64,000 bases of DNA from Ursus arctos (taxonomy: Eukaryota; Chordata; Mammalia; Carnivora; Ursidae), in assembly GCF_023065955.2 (NCBI RefSeq), contig NW_026622764.1, positions 46,011,833 to 46,075,832 on the forward strand. Reading direction: 5' to 3'. The notes below the pieces were generated by a model. The model ran no database searches. It saw nothing but the letters and a program-made list of their open reading frames with translations, and had not been told where the DNA came from. The translations under genes and the position numbers were made by a program. Shown here one piece after another: positions 1-11,689 of this stretch (position 1 is its first letter; every line of letters begins with the position of its first letter).

Positions 1-31
1 AAAAAATAAATAAAATTTTAAAAAATAAAAG
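1..31 (+). repeat. A-rich tail, possibly the end of a SINE cut by the window edge
   Basis: The window opens with an A-rich string containing AAATAAATAAAATTTTAAAA, which looks like the 3' tail of the carnivore SINEs found elsewhere in this window. The body of the element would lie before base 1, so this cannot be confirmed. It could also be a simple A-rich tract. Confidence 0.3.
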
Positions 32-1390
32 TTTTGTGTAGGAAGCTGATGTGGAGTGGATACTTACCTTATCCTTTCTTCAATCAGATGTTAAAGGTCT
101 AATTTAATTTGGCTGTCAAGATGTGGGTGTCATGTGTCATGTGTCATAAGGAACACGGTGCTATAGAAGGAATGGCACAGTGTTCCCTGGGAATCAGCTT
201 CAACTCTATTACATAGTATATTTTGACAGATTTAATTTTTTGAGGACTTAGTCTCCTTAACACAGTGTTTTGACCTGAACTCTGCAGGTGAGGATACCCA
301 AAGGAATGCTTTAAAAAGCATCCTTTTTAAAAGAAAAAAATGTAAATGCCAATACATTTATTTAGCAAGTATTTAATGGCCATCTACTATGTACCAAGCC
401 TGAGTTAGAGGCTTAAAACATTTCTTCCTTTGTTTCCTTTAAGTTTTATTAAAAAATCTGGCCACATTCGATGCTTCCTTTCCAAATTGTTAAAAAAAAT
501 AAATAAAAGAGATGGGAACATATCAAATATGTAAACATTGAGCTTGCAGTAGAGTGGCTGACCTGCCCAAAAATTAAAGGGTTATAAAGGTATCCCTCTG
601 CTAATGCAACTTCAAATTAAATTACATTTGTGTCACATCACTAATTAAAGAAGTAAAGGAGTCAATCACTAATGTGCATTATTTCAGTAATTAGGCACAG
701 TTAAATTGATGTACATATATATTTGAAATCAGTACTCAAAATGTTTGCTAAACTAAACAGAATTTAAAGACCCAGAAGAAAAAGCAATACTTTAAAAAAG
801 TGAAGCTATATTTGTCTATTTATATAACTCCTGGCATATTTATAAATTTATATAAGTGAAGTGGGTTTATTAATCTAAAAATATAGGTAAATAATTTTAG
901 GTGGTTATTTACATGAGAATTAAACCAATCCTCATATTAATAATATTACTTCAACAGGAAAGCATAGATCCAACTTATGGTATTAATCACATCTTTCTTT
1001 ATACCTTTGTAGTATGGGAAAAAAGGCATATGTTAAAGAACTGCTTTCACTACGCTTGCACAATTATTTTGTTAAAATATATTAATAATCATTAAGTCAC
1101 CTTTACTAGGTGAATACAGTTTGTGAATAAGATTTGAATGAGAAAGGAAGTATTGCTGAGATAACTTGCCTAGTAATGTTTGTTTTACCCTTGAAATAAA
1201 GGAAATAAATACATACAAAGTTATAAGCAGAATACATCCTATTAAATAGCAAGTGAAAGGTTCAAATTATTTACAAGTGTGTTTGTATTCAAAATTTGAA
1301 ACAGAGTGTTCTCTTAAGACAGAATATCTGCACTTTAACATAAAATATAGAGCATGCTTTGTTTAATTATTTGCAAAGACTGGTTGTTTG
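32..1390. other. Unique-looking AT-rich DNA, no gene seen
   Basis: No coding region or RNA gene is visible. Frames are short and have no family resemblance. The only repeat hint is an L2/MIR-like scrap near 352-418. Around 124-146 there is a short local repeat (GTGTCATGTGTCATGTGTCAT). Confidence 0.6.
352..418 (-). repeat. L2 or MIR 3'-end scrap
   Basis: The string ATTTAGCAAGTATTTAATGG followed by CTACTATGTACCAAGCCTG resembles the reverse complement of the shared L2/MIR3 3' end (mammalian consensus near ...TGCCTGGCACATAGTAGG...TCAATAAATATT). It is short and diverged, so the family is uncertain. Confidence 0.4.
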
Positions 1391-1426
1391 GATATATATA
1401 TGTATATATGTACACACACACACACT
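1391..1426. repeat. Compound TA/CA microsatellite
   Basis: A run of TA dinucleotides interrupted by TG, leading into about seven CA units. It lies in otherwise unique DNA. Alternating purine-pyrimidine tracts like this commonly vary in length. Confidence 0.85.
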
Positions 1427-1979
1427 CTATACAAACACAATAATTACTGTAAGTTGACTTGAGAGATGACAGAAGAGAAGAATGAGTGTACAAAAACATT
1501 AATTAATATTGCCAAATGGTAAACCTATTGTGATTAAGAAAAAAATAGCTGTAACCCTACAATCAGAACCCTGTGAGGATAAAGAAAACCTGTGCATAGA
1601 ACTTTACCAGTACATGATTTTTGGACAAAATTTGACTAATGTGGTTGGTTTTACAAACCCAACAAGAAAGAAACGCAGTTTGATGGTATAACTGCATTGC
1701 TATTGCTTTCTTTGTAAATATGTGAAATATTTTTTCATGATCAGGTTTAGCATGCGTTATCTAAAATATTTCATACCACCCAGGAAGAAAAACACTCTTT
1801 TTATGTTTCCTTAGCATTTAGGGTAAATCTCCATTATACCATCTATCGCATCCTCCAAATTCATTACTTGTTGTCTTGTTCTCCTGTTCTCTACACCTTG
1901 TCCAACAGAATTCTACCAATGTCCCCTTTTACCTTTGTAAATTAAATTGATTGGCTAAAAGGCATCGCAAAATAACATA
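1427..1979. other. Unique-looking DNA leading into an L2
   Basis: A 60-codon open frame (1509-1691) lies here but matches nothing I recognise and has no splice or promoter context. From about 1830 the sequence becomes CT-rich and may already be a decayed upstream part of the L2 that is clear from 1980. Confidence 0.5.
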
Positions 1980-2073
1980 GCCCAAACCTGATCCTTTTCA
2001 TTCAAACCTGTTCCTAACTCAGTTTCCCAATCTCAGTTAATGTCCTCAAGATTGAGGAACTTTTATTCTTTAT

Positions 2074-2077
<4 letters not shown>

Positions 2078-2105
<28 letters not shown>
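2078..2105. repeat. (TA)n microsatellite beside a SINE
   Basis: About fourteen TA units directly abut the T-rich end of the following antisense SINE. More TA-rich sequence follows the SINE, so the SINE probably landed in an existing AT tract of the L2. Confidence 0.85.
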
Positions 2106-2117
<12 letters not shown>

Positions 2118-2297
2118 AGATTTATTTATTTGACAGAGAGAGACAGCCAGAGAGAGAGAGAACACAAGCAGGAGGAGTGGGAGGGGAAGAAGCAGGCTCC
2201 CAGCAGAGAAGCCTAATGTGGGGCTCGATCCCAGAACGCTGGGATCATGCCCTGAGACAAAGGCAGACACTTAACGACTGAACTACCCAGGCACCCC
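2106..2297 (-). mobile_element. Carnivore SINEC, antisense
   Basis: Read on the - strand this is a tRNA-derived SINE: head GGGGTGCCTGGGTAGTTCAG, the GGGCATGATCCCAGCG region, a CT-rich middle, then AATAAATCTTTAAAAA. In + orientation it starts with a T-run and ends ACCCAGGCACCCC. The AACACAAGCAGGAGG and GAAGAAGCAGGCTCCC blocks place it with the bear-type subfamily. It sits inside the L2. Confidence 0.93.
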
Positions 2298-2474
2298 ATA
2301 TATTTATATATTTAAATGTATTCAATTATTCAGGAAATCCTTCCAATTAAATCTCAAATCTGTCACCAGCCGCTTCTCTATCACTATCACCCTAGTTCAA
2401 GACACCATTTTCTTCTAGCCAACAGACTATAAGGGCCTCCTATCTAATTTTCCTGCTTCTATTCTTGCAATCTT

Positions 2475-2686
2475 TTTTTTTTCTCAAGATTTTATGTATT
2501 TATTTGAAGAGAGAGAGAGCGTGCCTGAGAGCGTGAGCATGAGCAGAGGGGAGGAGGAGAGGGAGAAGGAGACGCAGACTCCCCACTGAGTGTGGAGCCC
2601 AGTGCAGGGCTCAATCCCAGAACCCTGGGATCCTGACCTGACCCAAAGGCAGACACCTGACCCACTGAGCCACCCAGGTGCCCCCT
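2475..2686 (-). mobile_element. Carnivore SINEC, antisense, with target-site duplication
   Basis: T-rich start, AGAGAGAGAGCGTGCCTGAG, a block with GACTCCCCACTGAGTGTGG, and the end GCCACCCAGGTGCCCC mark an antisense SINEC of an older type than the AACACAAGCAGG form. The flanks 2459-2474 and 2687-2702 are near-identical (CTATTCTTGCAATCTT versus CTACTCTTGCAGTCTT), giving the target-site duplication. The duplicated bases belong to the host L2. Confidence 0.95.
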
Positions 2687-3097
2687 CTACTCTTGCAGTC
2701 TTACTCTGCATTCTTGTCATAGCAGCCACAGTGATCCTATTAACATTTACTCATATGATGTCACTTTATTTTCAACTTCAGCTCCTTCCATGGCACCACA
2801 TGTCATAAAAGGTCCTATAAAATTTAGCCCTCTCTTAATTTTCTAACTTTACCCCCTAGTCCTTAGCCTTTGCTGATTCTACTCAGCCTCCTTGCTATCT
2901 CTGAGCTCTCCAAAGACCTCAAGGCCTTTACCTTACTTCCTTTCTCTAAAGTTTTCTTATGCAATCAGGCTGGCTCACTTCCTAAAATTCTTCAATTGTT
3001 TACTCAAATGTAATGCTCTCACTGAGACCTGATTTGACTGCCATACTTAGAATTATAACCACTCTCTCCAGCACACTCCATATTCCCTTCCTTCATT

Positions 3098-3121
3098 TGT
3101 TTGTTTGTTTGTTTGTTTTTT
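3098..3121. repeat. (TTTG)n tract inside the L2
   Basis: Five to six TTTG units followed by a T-run, inside the 3' region of the L2. It is a simple local expansion. Confidence 0.8.
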
Positions 3122-3306
3122 CCTCAAAGCACTTTATCACTTTGTAACTTACTACATGATTTACTTATTTATTTGGTTTAGTCTGTCTTCCTCCAATTGA
3201 GAAGAGATATTTTTGGTTTTGCTGTTCTTGTGTTGTTCCCTGATATATCCTCAGATAATGCCTGGAAAAGGCACTCAATAAATATTGATCAAATAAATGA
3301 ATTCAT

Positions 3307-4464
3307 TTAAATATATCCCTTAATACCCTACATCTTGAACCATTCCTTTCAACCACGTCTCCATATGGAACAACTGGGTCATCAGACATCACACTGAGAT
3401 CATATTAGTTAGCGTTACCAAATGGATGATACAGAACATCCATGAGTCTGACTATGGACTTATCAATGTCAATGCTTACAGTGGTTTTGGGCAGCACACA
3501 ATCAAGCATTTTTTCTTATGGGTTTATCATAATAATGTTATTCTTACTATAAGTCCTCAAACATCATTAAGGAAACAAATTTTGATATTCTTGAGTGGTT
3601 ATACAGTCGACCAAAACCAGTGGTATAAAAAGACACAAGTTCTTTTATATCTATCTGCTTCCAGGTTGAAACATATTAGTCTTTTTGGATATTTTTAATT
3701 TGATAAGTTAAAAAGTTTCCCAAAATTCGGGGAGAGAAATATATTATTAATCCACAGTTTTCTTACCACCTCTTCAAAACAGTGTGTGTGATAGATGGGA
3801 TAAGGCGCGCACTATTTGTTGCCTTGCTTCACTCCGGAGATAAATAATGGCTTTTGCACAGCACTTCTAACTCATCTAATTCAGTCTGATTTGATACTTC
3901 CATTGGGAAGTATAGATCATTTTGAATTGATTGCTTTGGGAAGTCTCAACAGATATTTCATATTCAGTGGATTAACATAAATAGCAGGCTGTGGTTTTAC
4001 ATCTTGTTCTAAAGGCCGACTATTATTTGGACCCAATGCTGCCCTATTTACCAGCAGAATGTAAAGCAGGATAGTCTGTAGAACACTGTGAAAACATAGG
4101 CGATAGGCTGTACTTATGAAAATTCTGATTTTATAGATCTGGCTATACACATCAATTTTAAAAGAAAACTAAAACTTCTTAGGTAATTAATTATAACCTA
4201 TATTCTCAGTGAGGATCATAGAAGTAAGATAGGAATATAAACTTGGGAAAAATAATTTTGTATTGTCTGGCTCATTTCTATTTGTTCCTCCATCTATTTT
4301 TTGTTCCCTACTAGAGAAGTATCTGAAAGTTAAAATTTGTCCATGGTTTGATTAGGTAGAGCTAAACAGCAATCCTAGGTCATGACCATTTAGCTGAAAA
4401 AAAAAATGATACTCTTATATGGAATTTCTTAGAATAAAATTATTAGCTCGCAGGGAATCATTCT
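3307..4464. other. Unique-looking DNA, no gene seen
   Basis: The 90-codon frame at 3426-3698 and an antisense frame at 3917-4150 show no family resemblance, signal or splice context and are best read as chance. No repeat family is recognised. Confidence 0.5.
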
Positions 4465-4665
4465 TATTTATATTATTTTATTTAATGAATATTTATATGT
4501 TATATACCATGTGTCAGGCTTTGTATTAAACTTGATGGATGAACAAGGAAGTCAGTTCCTAATTTCATTAATAGTAGTGGTAGAATGTTGGTTAACTTCG
4601 AGAAGTTAAAGAAGGGCCCTCTGAAGAGGTAATACATGTAGCCTGAATTGATTTATATCTTTAAA
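4465..4665 (-). repeat. Probable L2 3' fragment
   Basis: CATGTGTCAGGCTTTGTATT and, further on, GGGCCCTCTGAAGAGGTAAT resemble the reverse complement of the L2 3' end (the GTGCCTGGCACATAG block and the block around CCTTCTCAGTGAGGCC). Order and spacing fit an antisense L2, but divergence is high and the edges are guesses. Confidence 0.5.
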
Positions 4666-4884
4666 TACATTTTACCTGTGATTTGGGAATGGATTTTTGG
4701 GGTCCAATAGGAAAAAACATGGAGAGTGAATAAAAGTTGTCTCTACTAGTGGACTAGAAAACACAAATACAGAGGGATAGGCATACATCCCTGACTTACC
4801 ACTATAATAAATACGACAGGAACAATAGGAACTTACCACAATACAAACAGTAGGCCCCTTGAGACAAGTACTAGCAAGTGCTAA

Positions 4885-5265
4885 CAGACCCAGAAACTAT
4901 CATAAATGCTATAGTTTATAATTCATTTAATCCTTACTATACTCTTATTGTATAGATACTGTTTTTCTCTTTTTTTTTTTTTTAAGATTTTATTTATTTA
5001 TTTGACAGAGAGGCAGCCAGCAAGAGAGGGAACACAAGCAGGGGGAGTGGGAGAGGAAGAAGCAGGCTCCCAGCAGAGGAGCCTGATGTGGGACTTGATC
5101 CCAGGACTCTGGGATCACGCCCTGGGCCGAAGGCAGACGCTTAACGACTGAGCCACCCAGGCACCCCTTTTCTCATTTTATACATAAGAACATTATGGCA
5201 CAGAGAGTTTACCATTGAAAATTATATATCTAGTAACAGCATAGATATGAGCTCAGGAATGAAAT
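4885..5265 (-). repeat. MIR SINE, split by a younger SINE
   Basis: The left half (TTCATTTAATCCTTACTATA, TTGTATAGATACTG) and right half (TCTCATTTTATACATAAG, ATGGCACAGAGAGTTTA, GTAACAGCATAGATATGAGC) together follow the reverse complement of MIR (consensus elements TCATTTTACAGATGAGG, GGCACAGAGAGGTTAAG). The halves are separated exactly by the SINEC at 4970-5167, so the MIR was in place first. Confidence 0.65.
4970..5167 (-). mobile_element. Carnivore SINEC (bear-type), antisense
   Basis: T-run, AAGATTTTATTTATTTATTT, a CAGCCAGCAAGAGAGGGAAC block, GAGGAAGAAGCAGGCTCCCA, GATCACGCCCTGGGCCGAAG, and the end GAGCCACCCAGGCACCCC give an antisense, near full-length SINEC of the bear-type subfamily. Few changes from its siblings suggest it is young. 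It interrupts a MIR. The flanking TTTTCTC copies may be a short target-site duplication. Confidence 0.95.
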
Positions 5266-5554
5266 AGAAAGCTAAGCTTTTAATGATGATAAAGCATCTA
5301 TGATTTTACTATAATACTATGGAAGAAAACTAGCTAATTACAAGGTGTTTTGATCAAACTTTGCTTCATAGTGGACCCAATAGAATCTTGGAGTCATCTG
5401 TAATTATCTTCCCAGTTCCTGAGTATTTGCTGTATATCATTAATTCTAAAGTTGAAATGGAGAGGAAAAAGACCCAGTTTAGCCAACTCAATTGTGAAAG
5501 AGAAGTACAAAGTCAGAGGACTGACATTATTTCAAGAATTACTATACAGTTACA

Positions 5555-7156
5555 GTAATCAAGACACTGTGATATTGGCAAAAGAACAAATCAATGACAT
5601 GTAATAAAGAGCCCAGAAATAGACAGATAGACAGCCCAGAAAGACAGATAACAGATCTTTGACAAAGGGGCAAAGGCTATAATACAATGGAGCAAGGATA
5701 GACTCTTCCACAAATGGTGCTGGAACAACTGGACATCCACATGCAAAAAAATGAATCTAGACACAGATCTTATACCTCACAAAAATAAACTCAAAATGAA
5801 TCATAGACTTATATGTAAAATACATGACTATAAAACTCCTATAAGATAACAAAGGAGAAAACCTAAAGGACCATGGATTTGGTGATGTTCTTATAGACGC
5901 AAAATAAAAGGCTCCAACTACAAAATTAATTAGTTAATTAATTAATAAGCTGGACTTCAATAAAATTAAACTGTTCTGCAAGAGACAATGTCAAGAGAAT
6001 GAAAAGATAAGTGTCATAATTGGAGAAAATATCAGCAAATGACATATCTAATAAAGCACTACTATAAAATATACAAAGAGCTCTTAAAAATAAGAAAATG
6101 AACAACTTAATTAAAAAATGGGTAAAAAACCTTAATAGACATCTCATCAAAGAGGATATACAAATGATAAATAAGCATATAAAATGTGATCAACATCTTA
6201 TTACGCAATTCCAAATTTAAATAAATAAATGAATAAGTAAATGAATAAATGAATAAAATAACAACTACTACTACACACCTATCAGAATAGTCAAAATATG
6301 CAACTAAAATGATGCCAAATCCTGGCAGGATGTGGAGCAACAGGAAGTGTCATTCCCCGCTGAATTTTTGGTAGGTATGCAAATTGGCACAGTCACTTTA
6401 TAAGACAATTTGTCAGTTTCTAGATAAGTAAATATGTGCTTACCACATGATCTAACAATTATACTCTTGGACTTTACCCAAGTGAACTGAAATTGATGTC
6501 CATCCAAAAACCTGAACATGAGTGCTTACAGAAACTTTATTCATAATTGTCAAGACTTAGAAGCAACCACGATGTCCTTCGGTAGGTAACTGGATAAAGT
6601 TGGTATATCCAGACAATGAAATATTACTCAGCACTGAAAAGATGGAAGCTATCAAGCCATGAAAAGACATGGAGAAAGCTTAAATGCTTGTTATTAAGTG
6701 AAAAAAGCCAATCTGAAAAATAACTACATACTATATGATTCTAAGTATGGGATTCTGGAAAAAGCAAAAGTATGGCTACAATGAAAAGATCAGTGGTTGC
6801 TAGAGGTTAATTGGAAGTAGGGAAGGAATACAGAGAACTTTTAAGCAGTAAAACTATTCAGTATGATACAACAATGGTAGATACATGTTCACTATAACTT
6901 TGTGGAAACCCATGGAAGTAAAACACCAAGAGTGAACCCTAATCAAACTGTGAATGTTGGGTGATAATGTGTCAGTGTAGGTTCATTGATTGTAACAAAT
7001 GTAGCACCTTAGTGCTGGGTATCAGTAAGAAAAGCTGTATATGCTTGGGACCCCTGGGGTATGTTGGAAGACTCTGTACTTTTGGCTCAATTTTGCTGTG
7101 ACCTAAGACTACTCCAAAAGAAATTAAGTTAATTATTATCTAAAAAAAAAAAAAAA
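5555..7156 (+). mobile_element. L1 LINE, 3' third (ORF2 end and 3' UTR)
   Basis: The order follows the L1 ORF2 C-terminal region: GATATTGGCAAAAGAAC, GATCTTTGACAAAGGGGCAA, ACAAATGGTGCTGGAACAAC, GGACTTCAATAAAATTAAAC, AGCAAATGACATATCTAATA, ATGAAATATTACTCAGCACT, then a 3' UTR-like stretch with ATCAGTGGTTGCTAGAGGTT, ending in an A-run at 7141-7156. Stops and indels throughout mean it is a dead, 5'-truncated copy of an older (L1M-type) family. Antisense frames here are shadows of it. An AATGAATAA-type simple repeat has grown inside at 6219-6258. Confidence 0.9.
6219..6258. repeat. (AAATGAAT)n simple repeat within the L1
   Basis: A 40-base tract of AAATAAATGAATAAGTAAAT-type units lies within the old L1 and is a local expansion of its A-rich sequence. 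Confidence 0.75.
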
Positions 7157-9305
7157 TCGTTCTGAATCCCATTTAACCACCAGGATGTTGATACATCACA
7201 CAGACATACAGTGTTTCACTGTAAGTGCCCATATAGTATATCCTTTTATTGTCCTTAGAACATAAAAAAATATTTATAAAAGTACTCTGGTTTCATCCTC
7301 TTTTCCTATTTGGTTAGACCCATATCTACTTATTTTTTTCTTAACTGAATTACAAAGTATTTGAATAGAGCTCCTCTTAAAAATCAGCTGGAAAAAACTG
7401 ACAGACAGATATTTGTACCATCTCATTTTCACAGCACATGACTTAGTTTAATTACACCCAACTCTGCGACTTTTAGCAATGTTTTGAGACATTTGGTAGT
7501 TTTTACTACCCTTGGTATCACTGCATGGTTCACGATAAATAAGCAATTTATGGTATATGTTTTTGGAACACTAGGGTGCAGGTTTTCTTTTTTTGTTATT
7601 ATTTCTGGTTTTAAATAATCTTCCTTTTTAAAAAATATTATTTTTACTAAACAACAAACCATCTGAGGAAGTTTTCTCTCTCGAAAGTAACTTTTACTTT
7701 GCATAGAACAATTTAAGTTGAATAGATCTATGTCTGTTCTCCTCAGAACACACACTTTGTGTTGCAATGTCATATGAAAGTGCAGATTTTTTTCAGCTTA
7801 GTGACTCCTAGAACTCTAAGTTGCAGTTAACTTCTGATCTCATGTGGTGATATCAGTGCAGATAGCTAATGTGACAAACGAACAAAAAGGTTGAAGGTGT
7901 ATGAAGTTTGATTTTATAGTTATAGCAATTAATATAATTCAACTGTTCAGAAATCAATTTTTTTCTAAAACAATGTAATTTCTGAATCTAAACCTTAGCT
8001 TTACTGATGGCAAGGGTTTCCATTAATTCGAAACAGGGTTCCTACTCAAATCCATTTGTTTCTCAGCAAATTTGACTCCATTATTTAACACAGAGTAAAT
8101 TTTTTTGCCAATATTTCCCATCTTTACAATGATGAGATATTTCTATGAGTCTATCTGTCTTAATAGGCAAACCCCTTCAGCAATAGACAAGTGAGTTAAC
8201 TCTCTGAGTTAAATACTGGCAGGCCAAATAGCACATCATCTTCCTAATTTACTCTCCCCAGTTCTGTGGATCCAATGAGATTCGGCCATTTGTTCCCTCA
8301 GATGAAGTTTATCATATCATTCTGGTAATATGCATCTTTTTGCACTCAGCAGACACTCACAATCTTTATTTCTTCTAACTTTTCTCTATCAAAAATTCCA
8401 GAAAAACCTTTGTTGCATCGCCACCTTGCCTTTTGGGTTCTGAGGGAAGCTTACTTATATGTAGACATATTATAATGCCCACCTTTCTCATAGATTGGAG
8501 GTGGAAAGAGAATGGTCTTTATATCATTTTTAATTCTCTTTTTGCCAAAACATTTATTTTCCTTGCATCTTGGAGTTGTTTTCTTCTTCCCTCAGGGCAC
8601 AAAGACATAAAAACATAGTGCACAATGTTGTTTTACTAACCACATTTTTTTTTCTTTTTTGCATATAATTTTATGACAAGTTGACAAAAATTATTGTTTC
8701 AAACAAAAATTGCGTTTACTATACTGACTCTCATTAATAAATATTACAGAGATGATTATAAGCAGAAGAAAATTCATCTCATGGGAAGACTAGATTGCAA
8801 GAAGGACTAAGCAAATAAAATGATGAATATAAAGCATAAATGGTGATTGACAGGAAAAATAATAATTTCTTTTGAGTTTCAAAAGTTTTCAAACTAAAAT
8901 TAATACACAGGAGGGGAGATGATGAGAATCAATTTGTTAAAATCTTTGTATTACTTGGAAATGAGAAGATAGATGCTGATTAACTTCAATTATTGAGAAC
9001 AAAGAAAGCATTTAAAAATTTCTACAGTAAATATTTTTTAAATAGAATCATAGTGTTCAACTTTCAGGTGACTTGAATTAAAAAGTAAGTACAAAAAAAT
9101 TCAATACAAAAAAATTAAAAAGAGCAGAAAAGAGGGAAAATATATATGGGAAGCCAGAGGGTGGGGGAAGTACAAATAAGATGGTAGACAAATAAGACAA
9201 ACTCAGTCAAAGTAATACAAGTACATCTGTGTAAATACAAATAAATGTGTCAAAGAGGAAGGTATAACACATGTTTGAAAATATTACAAACTGATGGTGA
9301 AAATC
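7157..9305. other. Unique-looking AT-rich DNA, no gene seen
   Basis: No confident repeat or gene. The 114-codon antisense frame at 7429-7773 has no recognisable domain, low complexity in places, and no splice or promoter context, so it is treated as chance. GC is slightly higher around 8220-8600, without a recognised element. Confidence 0.5.
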
Positions 9306-10990
9306 TATAACCTGTGATCAGTGTAATTCATTCTGTTAACAAAAGAAAAAAGAACACATGATCATCTCAACAGATGTAGAATACACATTCAAAAAAAAGT
9401 CAACACTCACGCATGACTAAAATAAATCTCAGCAAACTAGGAATAGAATTTTTTTATTCTGATAACGTATCAGTGAAGGTCTACAGTACACCTTTTAATA
9501 AAATAGAGTTACTTTTCCCTGATTGAGAAATTAAGGATGCATAATATCACCTCAATACTTTCCTTGAGGTTCTAGCTAGTATATTAAGTTAACAAATATT
9601 AAGAGATAGAAGAGCCCGCAAATGAATAAAGTTATCTTTCAAAAATAATTTGATTATATTTTGTTAAAATTAACTAAAATTACCTAAGTAAATGGAGAAC
9701 TACACCATACCCTAGCTATAAGATCTAATATAAATATATCAGTTCTCTCAACATTCATCAATAGGTTCTAAAAACCTAATGAAAATAGCACCGGCTAATG
9801 AGAATCTTAAAAGCTGGTTCTCAATTTATATGGCCTGGAGTAATCAAGACATTTTAAAAGACCATGAACAAGATGCAGTAAGAAATATAGTTTACCAGAT
9901 ATCAGACATTATCATAAAGCTACATTAAATAAGATAGTATCTTATGGGTACGGGGATAAATGATTTGATGAATGCATCAAAAATAGACCTATGTAATTAA
10001 ATTTCTGATTTATGACAAAGCAGCAGGTCAGAGTGAAAAATATTTGCGATAAGATTCACTACATTTAAATTAAGTATATCTGGCTGTACAGAAGACATTT
10101 CAATACATACAGATAATAAGGAATAAAGAACTCCTAAACCAATGAAGAAAAAACACAATCCTCCTAATATAAAATGGGCAGATATTTTGAAAGGAATATT
10201 CCAAAACAAGAAACCTGTATGTCCTATAAGCCTGAAACTACTTGACATTAGTTATCAAGGACTTGCAAAGTAAACCCCATTAGAAATACACCAGCTTGGC
10301 ATTTTAGAAGTTCAGTAATTTTAAGTGTTGGTGACAATGTGGAAAAACAGTAAACATCCACTGTAGAAAGTAGTGAATTTTCATAAATCCACTTTGGAAC
10401 CCATTCTTGCGTTGTCTAGTAATTTTAAAAAATTAAATACTTTATAATGTATTTAATTCCATAGCTACATTTATTCCAAAGAATGACCTCTACATATGCA
10501 CCAGAAAAAAAATATAAACAAAGTAGTAACCAAAACATCCATCAACAGCTATACAGAGAACAGATTGCAGATTGCAATACAATCATATATAGGATACCAT
10601 ATAGAATGAATTACTGCTTCATGAGACAATATTGATAAATCTCAGGAACATACTATTAACTAAAAAGAAAGTCTCAGAGTGCATATATACTCTAATTCTG
10701 TTTATCTAAATTTCAAAAGCATGCAAAATTAAATATTCTGTTGTTAAGGATATAAATATATATGGCAAAATCATGAAGAAGAAGAATACAGTGGCAAACA
10801 CAAAAGAATGGTTTGCTCTGAGAAGGCAGAGAATGGACTGAATCTAGTACAGTATATAGGCTCTCCAATAGGATTAAAATATATTTTTTCTTAAGCTAGG
10901 TCATGAATACACTACTATATTTTACATCTTTTTCACCCTAATATCTAATTTAACAAATAAATGCATATCAATATAATATTAAATATTGGA
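9306..10990 (+). mobile_element. Old L1 LINE fragment (ORF2 region to 3' end)
   Basis: GTGTAATTCATTCTGTTAAC then ACACATGATCATCTCAACAG and CTCAGCAAACTAGGAATAGA match the L1 ORF2 stretch about cattle-to-human conserved L1M elements; later blocks (AATCAAGACATTTTAAAAG, ATCTGGCTGTACAGAAGACA, CAGAGAACAGATTGCAGATT) keep the L1 order. It is heavily decayed, with many stops and deletions. The 3' edge fades into AT-rich sequence. Confidence 0.75.
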
Positions 10991-11115
10991 TATACATTTA
11001 ATAATTATTCAATATTTAATAAAAATACTATTAAAACAATTTGGTTTTTTAAAATCAGTCAGAAAATTTGGCAGTGATAATCCAGGTTAGAAAAAACAAA
11101 ACAAAACTAGCCTAA

Positions 11116-11339
11116 TTTTTTTTTTTTTTTTTTTGAGAGACAGAGAGAGTGCACGTGTGTGTACAGGATGGGATGGAGCAGGAGAGAAGGGGCACAGGGA
11201 GAGGGAGAGAGAGAATCTTAAGCAGCCTTCAGCCTAACACAGAGTCTGAGGCTGGGCTCCATCTCACAACCCTCATGACCTGAGCTGAAGTCAAGAGTCA
11301 GATGCTTAATGAGATGCTTAACTGAGCCACCCAGTACCC
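11116..11339 (-). mobile_element. Older carnivore SINEC, antisense
   Basis: A run of about nineteen T, GAGAGACAGAGAGAGTGCAC, a GGGAGAGGGAGAGAGAGAAT block, AATCTTAAGCAGCCTTCAGC, CATGACCTGAGCTGAAGTC, and the end ACTGAGCCACCCAGTACCC. It is longer and more diverged than the bear-type copies, pointing to an older SINEC subfamily. A short stretch (GAGATGCTTA, near 11310) duplicates part of the B-box-side sequence. Confidence 0.9.
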
Positions 11340-11479
11340 ATATCCTATATTTAATGGCAAGATTCAGTATTTCGTTTGGTTACATTGGTTAAAGTGAAGA
11401 ATCTCTAAGAGGAAATAAAGAAGGATGATACAAGACCAACACAGTGTGTCAGATTGTACTGTGCTCAGACATCAAGGCT

Positions 11480-11680
11480 GGGAACTGTGACTTTGATTCT
11501 ATAGGTGGTTGGAAACTGCATATTTTTCATCTACAGAGCTAATATGATACTAATGTATAATTTCTATTCAGAATATCAATAGTTAGGCTTAATCTTTTCA
11601 ATGTTAATAAAAATGTTTAATAACAAAAGTCACCTAGCAGGGAAAAGAGGACTTGGTGGAATTGGAGATCAACTTTAGAA
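11480..11680 (-). repeat. Possible L2 fragment
   Basis: GACTTTGATTCTATAGGTGG and nearby GAGCTAATATGATACT recall an antisense L2 segment (consensus idea: ...TTCTGTAGGCAGTGGGGAGCC...). Resemblance is weak and position-dependent only. Confidence 0.35.
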
Positions 11681-11689
11681 ATTATTGGA

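Larger units (their letters stand above)
1980..3306 (+). mobile_element. L2 LINE (3' region), split by two SINEs
   Basis: Ancient LINE-2 on the + strand. Successive blocks follow the L2 consensus order: CCCAAACCTGATCC with TCTCAGTTAATG (1980-2045); a block ending CACCCTAGTTCAAG (2340-2400); CAGCCACAGTGATCC (2722-2738); a block with TTTACTCAAATGTAATG and CTCACTGAGACCTGATTTGA (3000-3035); and the terminal GCACTCAATAAATATTGATC near 3271-3290. The copy is diverged and dead. Two antisense SINEs and a (TA)n tract are inserted in it. The second SINE duplicated a piece of this L2 as its target site. Confidence 0.85.

Noticed and set aside
7429..7773. 114-codon antisense open frame as a gene
   Set aside because: No recognised domain, signal or splice context, and AT-driven composition. 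A frame of this length is expected by chance in AT-poor-stop regions of 64 kb.
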